Position numbers and translations under genes: made by a program. From NCBI RefSeq assembly GCF_001895925.1, contig NZ_MPPI01000016.1, positions 1 to 64,000 of the forward strand: 64,000 nt of DNA, written 5' to 3'. Source of the stretch: Phormidesmis priestleyi ULC007 (GTDB lineage Bacteria > Cyanobacteriota > Cyanobacteriia > Leptolyngbyales > Leptolyngbyaceae). The first letter of the stretch is position 1. Each line of letters opens with the position of its first letter. The notes beneath the pieces were generated by a model. That model made no database searches, was not told the origin of the DNA, and was given only the letters and a program-made list of their open reading frames with translations. Of the stretch, positions 9,228-17,788 are shown piece by piece.

Positions 9228-9853
9228 CTGAAGCAACTCCGCCTAAATTAGTGATTCCTCAGTTGATTGTGGGGCTAGGCAATCCGGGCAGCAACTATGA
9301 AAAGACGCGCCACAATGTTGGATTTATGGCGATCGACAAACTAGCAAGAGTTTGGCAAATCTCCTTATCTGAGAATCGCAAATTTCAAGGTATCGTCGGC
9401 GAGGGCACCTATTCGGGAGGCAAAATCAGATTGCTGAAGCCGTCAACCTTTATGAACAATTCGGGGCAGTCGATTCGTGCGGTCGTCAATTGGTACAAAT
9501 TAGCCCCAGAATCGGTGCTGGTGATCTACGACGATATGGATTTGCCTTTGGGAAAAATTCGTCTGCGATTATCGGGGTCGGCAGGGGGACAAAATGGGAT
9601 GAAATCAGCGATCGCGCACCTCGGCACCCAAACTTTCCCCCGGTTAAGAATTGGCATCGGCAGCCCAAAAACTGCTCCTGGAGATAAAGATGCCGTTTCG
9701 CATGTGTTAGGCAGCTTCTCATCTGCTGAAGCAAAATTAATTCCAGACGTGCTCGATCTAACCGTAAGCGCGATCGAACTCAGTCTCAAGCAAGGGGTTG
9801 AAAAAGCGATGAGTCTCTACAACAATCGAAGTGTTGAGCAACAAACCGCCTGA
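9224..9853 (+). CDS. pth: Peptidyl-tRNA hydrolase
   Basis: A 209-residue enzyme that frees tRNA from prematurely released peptidyl-tRNA. Visible family signatures are GLGNPGSNYEKTRHNVGF, with the catalytic His at residue 30, KPSTFMNNSGQS with the tRNA-binding Asn, and YDDMDLPLGKIRLR, followed by the glycine-rich GGQNGMKS. Length matches bacterial Pth. It overlaps tatA by four bases (ATGA) and is followed immediately by the DUF3146 gene, so the three probably form one operon. Confidence 0.96.
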   Translation: MTEATPPKLVIPQLIVGLGNPGSNYEKTRHNVGFMAIDKLARVWQISLSENRKFQGIVGEGTYSGGKIRLLKPSTFMNNSGQSIRAVVNWYKLAPESVLVIYDDMDLPLGKIRLRLSGSAGGQNGMKSAIAHLGTQTFPRLRIGIGSPKTAPGDKDAVSHVLGSFSSAEAKLIPDVLDLTVSAIELSLKQGVEKAMSLYNNRSVEQQTA

Positions 9854-9857
9854 TATT

Positions 9858-10118
9858 GTGTCAAAACGTCTTCCCGAAACGACTGCCCACGTCCGCATTA
9901 CTCGCCAGTCCTGGCAGCAGGGCAGCATTGAAGGCGATGTAAGCGCCAATCAATTTGAGTGGCATTTTCACTGGCAGTTTCGCCAAGGGGAATTGTGCGT
10001 TGAACCTTCTCTGGGTCGGGCACTGATCAAAGAGCCGCTGGGACGATTTTTAGAACAGCGAGATTATCAGCTAGAACCAGGCGGAGATTATTCATTTACG
10101 ATTCGGGCAGAGCTTTAA
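9858..10118 (+). CDS. DUF3146 family protein
   Basis: An 86-residue cyanobacterial protein beginning SKRLPETTAHVRITRQSW and containing PSLGRALIKEPLGRFLE and QLEPGGDYSFTIRA. I recall this as a small cyanobacteria-specific family (DUF3146) of unknown role. It looks like one compact alpha/beta fold with no membrane segment. The GTG at 9858, four bases after the pth stop, gives the family-like N-terminus. Another GTG at 9831 inside pth is in frame and would add nine residues; neither has a strong ribosome-binding site, so coupling to pth is likely. Confidence 0.75.
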   Translation: MSKRLPETTAHVRITRQSWQQGSIEGDVSANQFEWHFHWQFRQGELCVEPSLGRALIKEPLGRFLEQRDYQLEPGGDYSFTIRAEL

Positions 10119-10126
10119 ACATTTTT

Positions 10127-10561
10127 CTAGCTAACCAATCGTTCTAAATATCGTTCGATTAACAAAATCGCTACGATGTCATCGATCGCCCGTGGAGGCG
10201 TTCTCATTCCTTGCGGGATCAGGCGAGTTAGCCCTTTGGGAGGATACATTTGCCAATAGCGATCGCGCGCCTCTAAGCTGCTGTGTCGTTCATCAACGCT
10301 CACCACCCGCAGGGGGTCAGCTAACGCTTTTTCAAGGGATTGCTTCCAAGATTTAGACGCAGTTTGATCGCCCATCACTACCAGCGATATGGGAAACTGC
10401 TGGCGCAGCGTTTGAATCGTCGCGATCGTCGCCTCTGCGGTCACAACCTGGTGATAATACAACCGACGATCGACCCCCATCACCGCCAAACCGCACTTGT
10501 GACTCCCCGGATCAAACCCTAAAATCACTGGCTGATCAAGAAAGGTGGCATCTGCAATCAT
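10127..10561 (-). CDS. YqgF/RuvX-like RNase H-fold nuclease
   Basis: A 144-residue protein of the YqgF/RuvC superfamily. The N-terminal strand carries FDPGSHKCGLAVMG with the first acidic residue. VVMGD and VVSVDERHSSLEAR match the middle strand, and RAIDDIVAILLIERYL matches the C-terminal helix with the paired acids. YqgF proteins process pre-16S rRNA ends; cyanobacteria also hold divergent paralogues, and this sequence looks like one. Whether it acts on rRNA or DNA cannot be read from sequence. It converges on the DUF3146 gene with an eight-base gap and stands 51 bases downstream of the DUF3084 gene. Confidence 0.75.
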   Translation of the reverse strand: MIADATFLDQPVILGFDPGSHKCGLAVMGVDRRLYYHQVVTAEATIATIQTLRQQFPISLVVMGDQTASKSWKQSLEKALADPLRVVSVDERHSSLEARDRYWQMYPPKGLTRLIPQGMRTPPRAIDDIVAILLIERYLERLVS

Positions 10562-10610
10562 CGATCTCCTCTCCCGTGCGTCTCATTGCCCACCCTATCA
10601 TTCTCACCCT

Positions 10611-12014
10611 TCAAGAAGTTCTCAATACCACTTGTCCATTCTGCACTGCCACTAGCTCGATTTTGAGCGGCCCGACCGTAGAAGTGACTTCTGAAGCCAC
10701 AACCCGAACCTCAACCGGAGTCTGAAACTGGCGCAGGTTTTCGGCAAAACTCGTCCAAGACTGCAACGACTGCACCCCTTCAATCTGCACTGAATCGCTG
10801 AGCACGCCAGCCCGACGGGCCCGAAACCTAGACGCGTCAATCAATTGACTGATGCTTTGACTTAGCTCTGCGTTAGAGAGTTTTGCAGGCTCGATCGACT
10901 TGGCTGCGATCACGTCTCCCGCTAAAAATAGCACCTGATTGCGGACTGCATCGGCGAAGATGGCGATCGGCGTTTTTTCGCCCTTAACATAGTTTGCGGC
11001 AGACAGAATTCGCACGACATAATCTTGACCATCGTCAATCTGCTCGGTCAGTTGTTGAACTTCGGGTTTGGTGATTTGCACAATCTGATCGGTGGGTTTT
11101 GCTCCGATCGGCTGCACTCGTTGCAGAGCCACTCGATTAGCTTCTCGCAAGAGTTGATCGACCGCTTGACTGGCTACCTGTGGGTTGACAATTCTGACGA
11201 CCGCAGATGCTAACACTTGGTTGCGCTCAACACCAAGAATGCCTAGGCGCACTAATCGAGCTTCTTCGTCCGATCGCTGCACTTCTTGCGCCAAAAAAGC
11301 TCGCTGATCTTCAAGTGCTTTCAGTCGCTGCTCTCGCTGGGCAATCACCGTGTCGCGGTCAGCAATATCAAGATCGCGCTGCTTAATCAACTGAGTGCGT
11401 TTTGTGATTTCAGCATCTCGTTGAGCAATCTGCGCCTGCACTTGGTTGCGCTCGGCTACTAAAACTTGTCGTTCTGATTGCAGTTGATTAATCTCTGACC
11501 GCAGGCTGGTGGCCTGTTGAGAAACGGTACTCAGTTGAAGGCGCACACGATCGCGTTGAGCTTCTGCCAATTGCAGTTGAGCGTCGGTTCTGGCCTGGCG
11601 ATCGGTGGCCTGCTTTAAATATTGATTGGTGCGATTTAGCTGTGCCTCAACTCTGGACTGTTCTGATTTTGTTTTGCTCAGTTCGGCTTCAACCTGACCT
11701 TTTTGCTGAGTTGTGTTTTCTAATTCTTGAGTTGTTTTGCTGAGGGTGGCTCGAAATCCTGAGATCTTTTTTTGAAGTTGCCCTAGCTGCAAGATGCCAA
11801 TTCTGAGTTGTTCACTGGTCGCCAGCAAGATGCCTAGCGTTGAGGCAGAAATCAGCGTCCCGGTGAGAATGGTGACTAAGACCGCCGTGCGACGCGGGCG
11901 CATGTTGAATAAACTGAGACGGGCTTTGCCCACGCGGGTGCCAATGCGATCGCCAACCGTCGCAATCACGCCTCCCAAAATTAGCACCGCAAAAATTAAG
12001 ATGTACCCGGACAT
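10611..12014 (-). CDS. DUF3084 membrane coiled-coil protein
   Basis: A 467-residue protein. Two membrane helices lie near the N-terminus (about residues 4-20 and 43-65), separated by the basic loop GKARLSLFNMRPRRTA. A long Gln/Glu/Arg-rich coiled coil follows (about 75-250), then a C-terminal globular domain. This is the arrangement of the cyanobacterial DUF3084 family, whose function is unknown to me. The coiled coil suggests an oligomeric scaffold or spacer anchored in the membrane. The ATG at 12014 places the first helix at the very N-terminus, as expected. Confidence 0.85.
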   Translation of the reverse strand: MSGYILIFAVLILGGVIATVGDRIGTRVGKARLSLFNMRPRRTAVLVTILTGTLISASTLGILLATSEQLRIGILQLGQLQKKISGFRATLSKTTQELENTTQQKGQVEAELSKTKSEQSRVEAQLNRTNQYLKQATDRQARTDAQLQLAEAQRDRVRLQLSTVSQQATSLRSEINQLQSERQVLVAERNQVQAQIAQRDAEITKRTQLIKQRDLDIADRDTVIAQREQRLKALEDQRAFLAQEVQRSDEEARLVRLGILGVERNQVLASAVVRIVNPQVASQAVDQLLREANRVALQRVQPIGAKPTDQIVQITKPEVQQLTEQIDDGQDYVVRILSAANYVKGEKTPIAIFADAVRNQVLFLAGDVIAAKSIEPAKLSNAELSQSISQLIDASRFRARRAGVLSDSVQIEGVQSLQSWTSFAENLRQFQTPVEVRVVASEVTSTVGPLKIELVAVQNGQVVLRTS

Positions 12015-12402
12015 CGACTCTCCAAAACACCAGTTTTGAGGGTTGGCAATTAAACATTACCGTCAACCTCAATCAAAAAGTCTGCCAGAAGTCTTGCGCC
12101 TGCACGTCAAGATTATCGTGGTTAAGACCCAGCCTATATTATGCACTTTGGACTGTTGCGTTAGGAAAATCTTGGAGAGCAAAGACTACGAATCAGCTTA
12201 AAATTTTAACCTCTAGCCTCCAAAAACAGCGCTGCTTAAGTGAGTTTCAGCAATGGCTTCTTCTCTTTAAAGGTGGTTAAACCCTCACAAAAATTGGTCT
12301 ATTCCTGATGATTATTTCAGTTATCACCTCTGATAGATAGGTTGAATTCATCTTCCCTGATATCTTAATTTTGTAGGCATAAAGCTTTAGGAGAAAAACG
12401 AT
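12015..12402. other. Intergenic region without recognised gene
   Basis: The divergent gap between the DUF3084 gene and the GlsB-like gene. No reading frame resembles a protein. It should hold both promoters. 'GGAGAAAAACGAT' just before 12403 is a good ribosome-binding site. Confidence 0.6.
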
Positions 12403-12672
12403 ATGAACATTATTGCTTGGGTGATTTTAGGACTGATTGCGGGCGCGATCGCGAAGGCTATCTACCCTGGTGATCAGGGCGGGGGCATTCTTGGAACCAT
12501 GGTTCTAGGAATCATTGGTGCATTTGTGGGAGGCAGCTTGTTTAGCCTCTTACAAAATGGAACGTTAGCTCTGACCTCGGCTGGCTTGAGCATCCCTGGA
12601 ATCTTTGTTGCCGTCTTGGGAGCAATTATCGCTATCTTCTTGTGGGGTCTATTTACTCGTCGTGCCGCTTAA
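12403..12672 (+). CDS. GlsB/YeaQ/YmgE family stress-response membrane protein
   Basis: An 89-residue, very hydrophobic protein with three membrane helices. Glycine-rich patterns run through it: LGLIAGAIAKAIYPGDQGGGILGTM, GIIGAFVGG and AVLGAIIAIFLWG. This matches the transglycosylase-associated (YeaQ/GlsB) family, small inner-membrane proteins often induced by acid or general stress; a biochemical activity is not established. The ribosome-binding site GGAGAAAAACG precedes the ATG. A 13-base perfect inverted repeat follows the stop. The gene seems monocistronic. Confidence 0.88.
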   Translation: MNIIAWVILGLIAGAIAKAIYPGDQGGGILGTMVLGIIGAFVGGSLFSLLQNGTLALTSAGLSIPGIFVAVLGAIIAIFLWGLFTRRAA

Positions 12673-12721
12673 ACTGGCGATCAACTTTGGCTGAGAACTC
12701 GTGTAATGGTGGTTAGATTGA

Positions 12722-12763
12722 AAAGGTTCTTGCTGAGAGACAATGGTTCTAGCAAGAACCTTT
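12722..12763 (+). terminator. Hairpin downstream of the GlsB-like gene
   Basis: AAAGGTTCTTGCT and AGCAAGAACCTTT form a perfect 13-base stem with a 16-base loop, 50 bases past the stop. Only a weak T-run follows, so it may stabilise the RNA as much as terminate it. Confidence 0.6.
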
Positions 12764-12772
12764 GACTGTTTA

Positions 12773-12838
12773 AGGATCGTGAATTAAATCATGTCGGCTA
12801 CTTGCAAGGTCAAGGGGCACGGCAGCACTACGCCCGTA
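12773..12838. repeat. Dispersed repeat (family E)
   Basis: The order is 'AGGATCGTGAATTAAATCATG', 'ACTTGCAAGGTCAA' and a GGGCACGGCAG half-palindrome. The same order, sometimes inverted, occurs at 21225-21303 and around 53204-53449, with a partial copy at 41733-41755. Confidence 0.5.
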
Positions 12839-12852
12839 CGTAAGTCTGCGTC

Positions 12853-13116
12853 TTAATTTCCTCCTCGGCTTTCTTCCTTGGGTTTTGCTTTATTGACTCG
12901 CAGTTGTCTCCCCATCCACTCTGCGCCATCTAGTTCAGCGATCGCAGTATTTTCTTGCGCGTCTTCGGTCATTTCTACAAAGGCAAAGCCTCGCATTCGT
13001 CCTGTCTCGCGATCGGTCGGCAGAACCACGCGCTTTACCGTGCCATACTCGGCAAACGCGGTTTGCAAGTCATCGACAGTCGCTTGATAAGACAGGTTTC
13101 CAACATAGATTGTCAT
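12853..13116 (-). CDS. RRM-type RNA-binding protein
   Basis: An 87-residue protein made of a single RNA recognition motif. RNP2 is IYVGNLSY (residues 3-10) and RNP1 is RGFAFVEM (42-49). The tail is short and Lys/Gly-rich (KPKEESRGGN). Cyanobacteria carry several such Rbp proteins; family members are cold- or stress-responsive RNA chaperones and some localise mRNAs. The ATG at 13116 gives the canonical MTIYVGNLSY start; an upstream in-frame ATG adds 26 unrelated residues and is rejected. The long leader to about 13280 would fit post-transcriptional control known for this family, but no specific element is visible. Confidence 0.92.
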   Translation of the reverse strand: MTIYVGNLSYQATVDDLQTAFAEYGTVKRVVLPTDRETGRMRGFAFVEMTEDAQENTAIAELDGAEWMGRQLRVNKAKPKEESRGGN

Positions 13117-13390
13117 GGGATTGATCGTCCGAACGTAGAGCAAAGAGCAGAGATTTTTGAGCGTTGTAAAAGCATCCACCCACCTATGGGTCATATCGTA
13201 AACATATTTTTTGTTCTAAGAGGACATCTAAGTTACAAGCTGATGTTTTTGTTTATAAAGATTTATTGCTTGATGATTTAATTAGCTAGAACAGCGAACT
13301 TTGCGATCAATTTAGCTTTGATAAAGTTCTAGCGATTGATGACGGCTATCAGTTAACATCAGAGCGCTGTTTCAAAGATGGTCTGTTGCC

Positions 13391-14659
13391 ATGAACCCTG
13401 TCCTCAGTCAACTTGGTGTAGAGATGTCTCGCCTGTCTGGGGTGCGGGCGATCATGAAAGACATTATTGAAACGCTGCGATCGGGCGGCGATCGAGCTTT
13501 TATCAATCTAAGTGCTGGAAATCCGGTGGTTTTGCCAGAAGTCGAACAGCTTTGGCGCGACTGTACTGCCGATCTGTTAGCAAGCCCTGATTATGGCGAT
13601 GTTGTCGGTCGCTATGGGGCAAGTCAAGGCTATCAACCCTTAATTGATGCGATCGTTGAAGATTTTAACCAGCGATATGGGTTAAACCTGACCGATCGCA
13701 ATGTTTTGATCACCCCTGGCAGTCAAAGTCTCTATTTTTACGCGGCTAATGCTTTTGGTGGCTACACCGCAACCGGAGCGTTACGCCAAATTGTTTTGCC
13801 TCTTAGCCCAGACTACACAGGCTATGGCGGGGTGGCGTTGACTCCTGAAGCCTTGATTGCCTACAAGCCAGAACTTGAGATCGATCGGGCGGCTCACCGT
13901 TTTAAATATCGTCCTGATTTTAGTCAATTGCAGATTACTGAAACTACGGGCTGTGTGATTTTTTCGCGTCCTTGCAATCCGACTGGCAATGTTTTGAATG
14001 ACGATGAAGTGAGCAAGATTGTCACGCTGGCGGCAGCTCATGACGTGCCTGTGTTGATCGATTCTGCCTATGCTCCACCGTTTCCGGCACTCAATTTTAC
14101 TGAGATGACTCCCAAGTTTGGGGGCAACGTGCTGCACTGCATGAGTTTGTCAAAAGCTGGGTTGCCCGGAGAGCGAATTGGCATTGCGATCGGAGATGAA
14201 TCGCTCGTTCACGTGTTGGAATGTTTTCAGACAAATCTGTGCATTCACTCGTCGAGATATGGGCAAGCGATCGCGGCTCGTGCCATCCGATCGGGTCGAT
14301 TGGCGGAGATTTCTGAGACGGTGATTCGTCCGTTTTATCAGCAAAAGATCGCGATCGTGGAGGCAACGCTCGATCGTGAAATGCCACCCGATCTGCCCTG
14401 GTTTTTGCATCGAGGCGAAGGGGCGATCTTTGCATGGTTATGGCTGCAAGATTTGCCGATTACCGATAGCGAGTTTTATCAAAAGCTCAAAGATGTAGAC
14501 GTGATTGTAGTTCCAGGCAGCACATTTTTTCCGGGACTGCGAGAAGATTGGTCACACAAGCAACAGTGTTTACGCATCAGTTTAACGGGCAGCGATCGCG
14601 ATCTCGAAACCGCAATGCAGCGATTAGCACAAGTGGCAAAAGCAGTTTATCGAGCTTAA
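13391..14659 (+). CDS. avtA: Valine-pyruvate aminotransferase
   Basis: A 422-residue fold-type I PLP enzyme. The substrate loop is NLSAGNPVVLPEVE near residue 40. NPTGN binds the cofactor region, and SLSKAGLPGERIG holds the Schiff-base Lys at residue 255. FTEM...FPALN and PGSTFFPGL are further family-like runs. The overall pattern and the N-terminal LSAGNP match AvtA, which exchanges amino groups between valine and pyruvate/alanine, linking branched-chain and alanine metabolism. The ATG at 13391 fits the family. It is followed by an ABC ATPase gene 70 bases on, possibly co-transcribed without a clear functional tie. Confidence 0.9.
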   Translation: MNPVLSQLGVEMSRLSGVRAIMKDIIETLRSGGDRAFINLSAGNPVVLPEVEQLWRDCTADLLASPDYGDVVGRYGASQGYQPLIDAIVEDFNQRYGLNLTDRNVLITPGSQSLYFYAANAFGGYTATGALRQIVLPLSPDYTGYGGVALTPEALIAYKPELEIDRAAHRFKYRPDFSQLQITETTGCVIFSRPCNPTGNVLNDDEVSKIVTLAAAHDVPVLIDSAYAPPFPALNFTEMTPKFGGNVLHCMSLSKAGLPGERIGIAIGDESLVHVLECFQTNLCIHSSRYGQAIAARAIRSGRLAEISETVIRPFYQQKIAIVEATLDREMPPDLPWFLHRGEGAIFAWLWLQDLPITDSEFYQKLKDVDVIVVPGSTFFPGLREDWSHKQQCLRISLTGSDRDLETAMQRLAQVAKAVYRA

Positions 14660-14729
14660 AACTTGATTGACTGAGCGTGTATTAAACCGATAAGCTGATG
14701 ATCACCTCCGATTAGAGGGTAGAACGATC

Positions 14730-15992
14730 GTGGCTCAGGTTGAACTCGAAAACATCTATAAAAGCTTCCAAAAAGAAACGAGACAGGAAACCCCTAGTTT
14801 AGTTTTGAGTGCCGAATTAGAGAAACCCTCAAACCTCAAATCTCAAACTTCTTCTGCTGTTTTGCGATCGATTAATTTAACCGTGCAAGACGGCGAATTT
14901 ATGGTGCTGGTCGGCCCTTCTGGCTGTGGCAAAAGCACGCTGCTGCGCCTGATTGCAGGATTAGAGGAACTGACGGCAGGCACAATTCGGGTCGGCGATC
15001 GCGTGGTCAATGATTTGCCACCCAAAGAACGTGATATTGCGATGGTGTTTCAAAACTACGCGCTGTATCCTCACATGACGGTGTATGACAATCTTGCGTT
15101 TGGGCTGAGACGAACGACCTTTGCGAGTCAAAATGAGTCTGAAACACCGCTTCCTGATTGGAGTCAAAATCTTTTAGTCGGTGCGACTCGCAAATTGCCG
15201 AAGAAATTGCGCTATCAGTCCGATCGAGAGCGAGCGGTCGATCGGCGAGTTCGCATCGTGGCTCAAATGCTGCAAATCGAACCTTTACTAGAACGGTTGC
15301 CCAAACAGCTTTCGGGTGGACAAAAACAACGAGTCGCTTTAGGACGAGCGATGGCGCGAAACCCGCAAGTGTTTTTGATGGATGAGCCGCTCTCGAATCT
15401 CGATGCCAAACTGCGGGCAGAAACTCGCGCTCAAATTGTCAAACTTCAGCGTCAGTTGGGCACGACCACGATTTACGTCACCCACGATCAAACGGAAGCG
15501 ATGACGATGGGCGATCGCATTGCCGTGATGAATGCCGGACAAATTCAACAACTTGCCACACCGCTTGACCTCTATAACTATCCGGCAAATCGCTTTGTTG
15601 CCGAGTTTATCGGTTCGCCGCCGATGAATTTTTTGCCCGTCCAGGTGAAAAGTCCGCTTCAACTCAGTCATCCTCAGTTTCGTCTGACTCTGCCCGATCG
15701 CTGGGCATCGACTCTGCAAGCTTATGATGGCGACACCGTTTTGTTAGGCATTCGCCCTGAACATTTGAGGGTTGATGTGGCGGATTCTAGCAATTTGCGT
15801 GTGCAAGTCGAGCTAGTCGAAGCGTTAGGAAATGAGACGTTTTTAGCGGTGAGTTTGGCGGGTGAAATGATGCAAGCGAGAGTGGAACCCGATCGCCGCG
15901 TGAGACTTGGTGAGGAACTTTGGTTAGCGATCGCGCTTGAAAAAATTCATCTCTTCAACTTTGAAACTGGGTTAGCCATTCGTCCCCAATAG
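14730..15992 (+). CDS. Orphan UgpC/MalK-type ABC transporter ATPase
   Basis: A 420-residue ATPase with Walker A GPSGCGKST, Q-loop MVFQNYAL, signature LSGGQKQRVALGRAMAR, Walker B VFLMDEPLSNLD and the switch His in VTHDQTEAMTMGD. The C-terminal ~120 residues form the TOBE/regulatory domain of sugar importers (MalK/UgpC class). Two insertions stand out: about 25 residues before Walker A and about 35 between Q-loop and signature. No permease or binding protein adjoins it, so it probably serves transporters encoded elsewhere, as shared MalK-type ATPases do. It starts with GTG at 14730 and overlaps the convergent Uma2 gene by 21 bases. Confidence 0.9.
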   Translation: MAQVELENIYKSFQKETRQETPSLVLSAELEKPSNLKSQTSSAVLRSINLTVQDGEFMVLVGPSGCGKSTLLRLIAGLEELTAGTIRVGDRVVNDLPPKERDIAMVFQNYALYPHMTVYDNLAFGLRRTTFASQNESETPLPDWSQNLLVGATRKLPKKLRYQSDRERAVDRRVRIVAQMLQIEPLLERLPKQLSGGQKQRVALGRAMARNPQVFLMDEPLSNLDAKLRAETRAQIVKLQRQLGTTTIYVTHDQTEAMTMGDRIAVMNAGQIQQLATPLDLYNYPANRFVAEFIGSPPMNFLPVQVKSPLQLSHPQFRLTLPDRWASTLQAYDGDTVLLGIRPEHLRVDVADSSNLRVQVELVEALGNETFLAVSLAGEMMQARVEPDRRVRLGEELWLAIALEKIHLFNFETGLAIRPQ

Positions 15993-16637
15993 CTGAATCT
16001 GTTCTCTCACCCAGTTCCGAAAGGTTCGTTTTGCTTGAGTTTCGCCCTGTTCAGCGCAGTCTCTTAAAAACCGATAAAGCGTTTCTTTCGGCACCCAAGA
16101 AAAAGTGGGGCTGGTCTGCACTTCTTGATAGTTGCCGCCTTGGAGATGATAGAGCGTAAGTGTTCTGCCGTCATAGCGCCAAAATTCGTTGACTCCCATC
16201 TGTTGATAGAGGGCTTTTTTGTTGATATCGGTGTGGGTAATATCGATCTCGACGACTAAATCAGGCGGTGGATCGGTTTTTAGATCAACAGTTCGACCTC
16301 TGACCAAAGGCTCGTTTTGAATGTAATAACATTTATCGGGTTCGGCTCCGGCTCTTAAGTCGGGTCGGTTGAGTGTGGTTGATCCCAAACTTTTGATGTT
16401 CAAATCTGCTTTCTCTACTAAAATCTCAACGAAGTCGCCGATCAATTCGCTTGCAGTTTCATGGAGTTCTGAAAAAGTCGTGATTTCTAAAGTATCTCCG
16501 TAGTAAGTTAGGCGGGGAGAACTCCGATCGCCAAGCGCATTTGAGATGGTTTCATAAGTTTGCCAACTGATGTTGTAAAGTGAGATGCGTTTTTCGGCAA
16601 GGGCTTGAGGAGCGATCGCGTCGTTGGTGCTAACCAT
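15972..16637 (-). CDS. Uma2 family putative restriction endonuclease (DUF820)
   Basis: A 221-residue protein. Visible motifs are PRLTYYGDTLEI, the PD-(D/E)xK-like core with PDLVVEIDIT (Asp and Glu on adjacent strands), and the cyanobacterial signature MGVNEFWRYDGRTL. Uma2 proteins are very abundant in cyanobacteria and have a restriction-enzyme-like fold; their substrates are largely unknown. The last ~50 residues (FLRDCAEQGETQAKRTFRNWVREQ) match the usual C-terminal helix. It overlaps the end of the convergent ABC ATPase gene by 21 bases. No methyltransferase is nearby. Confidence 0.9.
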   Translation of the reverse strand: MVSTNDAIAPQALAEKRISLYNISWQTYETISNALGDRSSPRLTYYGDTLEITTFSELHETASELIGDFVEILVEKADLNIKSLGSTTLNRPDLRAGAEPDKCYYIQNEPLVRGRTVDLKTDPPPDLVVEIDITHTDINKKALYQQMGVNEFWRYDGRTLTLYHLQGGNYQEVQTSPTFSWVPKETLYRFLRDCAEQGETQAKRTFRNWVREQIQLLGTNG

Positions 16638-16687
16638 TGAACTTCTCCAAACTGCTTTAGTTTGATCATTAAAGACTCTATTGTGCT

Positions 16688-16930
16688 TTACGAAGTGATT
16701 GCGGAAGATCCAAACTCATCGGGCATGTCATCTAGCGTCCACTTTAGTAAGTGGCAAAGCGCCTTCACTTCACGCGGTGTCATCTTTGGCTCATAAACAC
16801 CAGTTTCCCAGTTGCTGATCGTTTGGTCTGTTTTGCCCAAAGCTAATGCAATGTCTCGTTGGGTTAGATCTAATTCCTCTCGACGTTTTCTTAGAGGAGA
16901 GTCTCTTTGAGAGCGAACTTCTTTCGTCAT
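16688..16930 (-). CDS. XRE-family helix-turn-helix regulator
   Basis: An 80-residue single-domain DNA-binding protein. The helix-turn-helix spans about residues 15-70: RREELDLTQRDIALALGKTDQTISNWETG is the typical Cro/C1 pattern. The short C-terminus contains LLKWTLDDMP, common in cyanobacterial XRE proteins. The promoter region just upstream holds two inverted repeats (16945-16991), likely its own operator. It lies upstream of the Uma2 gene on the same strand, 50 bases apart, so it might control that gene too. Confidence 0.88.
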   Translation of the reverse strand: MTKEVRSQRDSPLRKRREELDLTQRDIALALGKTDQTISNWETGVYEPKMTPREVKALCHLLKWTLDDMPDEFGSSAITS

Positions 16931-16944
16931 AGATTATAAGCAAA

Positions 16945-16991
16945 CTTATCCAAGGAAACTTGACTTTTGATTCCAAGAATGCTTGGATAAG
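16945..16991. promoter_or_regulatory. Putative operator of the XRE gene
   Basis: CTTATCCAAG at 16945 and CTTGGATAAG at 16982 are perfect 10-base inverted repeats. Inside, CCAAG-AATG-CTTGG (16972-16985) is a second palindrome. They lie 15-61 bases upstream of the regulator start, where an autoregulatory site would be expected; the binding itself is inference. Confidence 0.5.
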
Positions 16992-17211
16992 AGTAGATAA
17001 CTAATACTAGGAATTTAGCAAGCGGCAGACCAAACAGTTGAACGCTCTTGGAGGCGCTTGTCTGTATCTTAGTGTCTCATCAATCATGCGATTTGTAGCT
17101 ATTTCAGGTGAGCGAGACGATCGGAAACGCCCGATCGCTCAATCTCATTCTGTCTAAATGCCATCTCTGCCAACCTTCATGCGACGCTGAGCAGCGATCG
17201 CTTACTTCACG

Positions 17212-17460
17212 ATGTCTTACCGCAACCAACTTCATCCCTGGTGTGTTGTTCGTTTTTTGCCCGACGCTCAGACTTTAGTGGTAAGTCGATTTCGTCGATG
17301 TGGTGAAGCCGAGGCATACCTGAAAATTATTCGCCGACTCACACCTAGCGCAGTCTACGAGGTCGTCTTTTGTCTTGATGAGCAAAATTTCACGTCTCTA
17401 CAGGGTTTTGGGTTGATGCAACAACATTTCTGGAACATCACCGTCGCAGTGAAGTGCTAA
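17212..17460 (+). CDS. Small conserved hypothetical protein
   Basis: An 82-residue basic protein starting MSYRNQLHPWCVVRFLPDAQ, with VVSRFRRCGEAEAYLKIIRRL in the middle. I recall similar short proteins in cyanobacteria with this N-terminus, all of unknown function; the conserved part is roughly the first 55 residues. The 3' end overlaps the opposite-strand nuclease-like gene by 63 bases, so the real protein might end differently or one gene may be decayed. No strong ribosome-binding site is visible. Confidence 0.5.
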   Translation: MSYRNQLHPWCVVRFLPDAQTLVVSRFRRCGEAEAYLKIIRRLTPSAVYEVVFCLDEQNFTSLQGFGLMQQHFWNITVAVKC

Positions 17461-17760
17461 GATGCCATAGCGAATATTGAGAAGAGTGAGATAGCGACGG
17501 AATTTTCGGGTGTGACGATCGAGGTTTTGTCGAGGGTGTTTGGCTTCTATGATCAGTTGCAGATGACTCCGATGCCCAAAGATGTTGACAGCAACCGCCA
17601 AAAAGTCGAGACGAATGCTGCCAAACGTGACTTCTTGCCGCCAACTCTGAGGAGAATATCCTAACGCTGAAAGCAAATAGTGAACAATGAATTTGCTTTC
17701 AACTTCAGATTCGTTGTGGCAATGTTCTGGGTTATAGAAGCTGGGCACTTCGATCGGCAT
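17398..17760 (-). CDS. Small HsdR-N-like PD-(D/E)xK nuclease-domain protein
   Basis: A 120-residue protein whose core, NESEVESKFIVHYLLSALGY followed by WRQEVTF...IRLDFLAV...LIIEAKHP, matches the N-terminal nuclease domain of type I restriction HsdR proteins: Glu in the first helix, Asp in the middle strand, and E-x-K in the next. RYGILALHCDG closes the fold. It is a lone domain with no helicase, so it could be a stand-alone nuclease or a remnant. I chose the ATG at 17760, just past the end of the upstream LD-carboxypeptidase gene; an in-frame start at 17829 would overlap that gene by 41 bases. Confidence 0.6.
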   Translation of the reverse strand: MPIEVPSFYNPEHCHNESEVESKFIVHYLLSALGYSPQSWRQEVTFGSIRLDFLAVAVNIFGHRSHLQLIIEAKHPRQNLDRHTRKFRRYLTLLNIRYGILALHCDGDVPEMLLHQPKTL

Positions 17761-17788
17761 AACATCGAGAGTAAGTGAATAGTCAACG

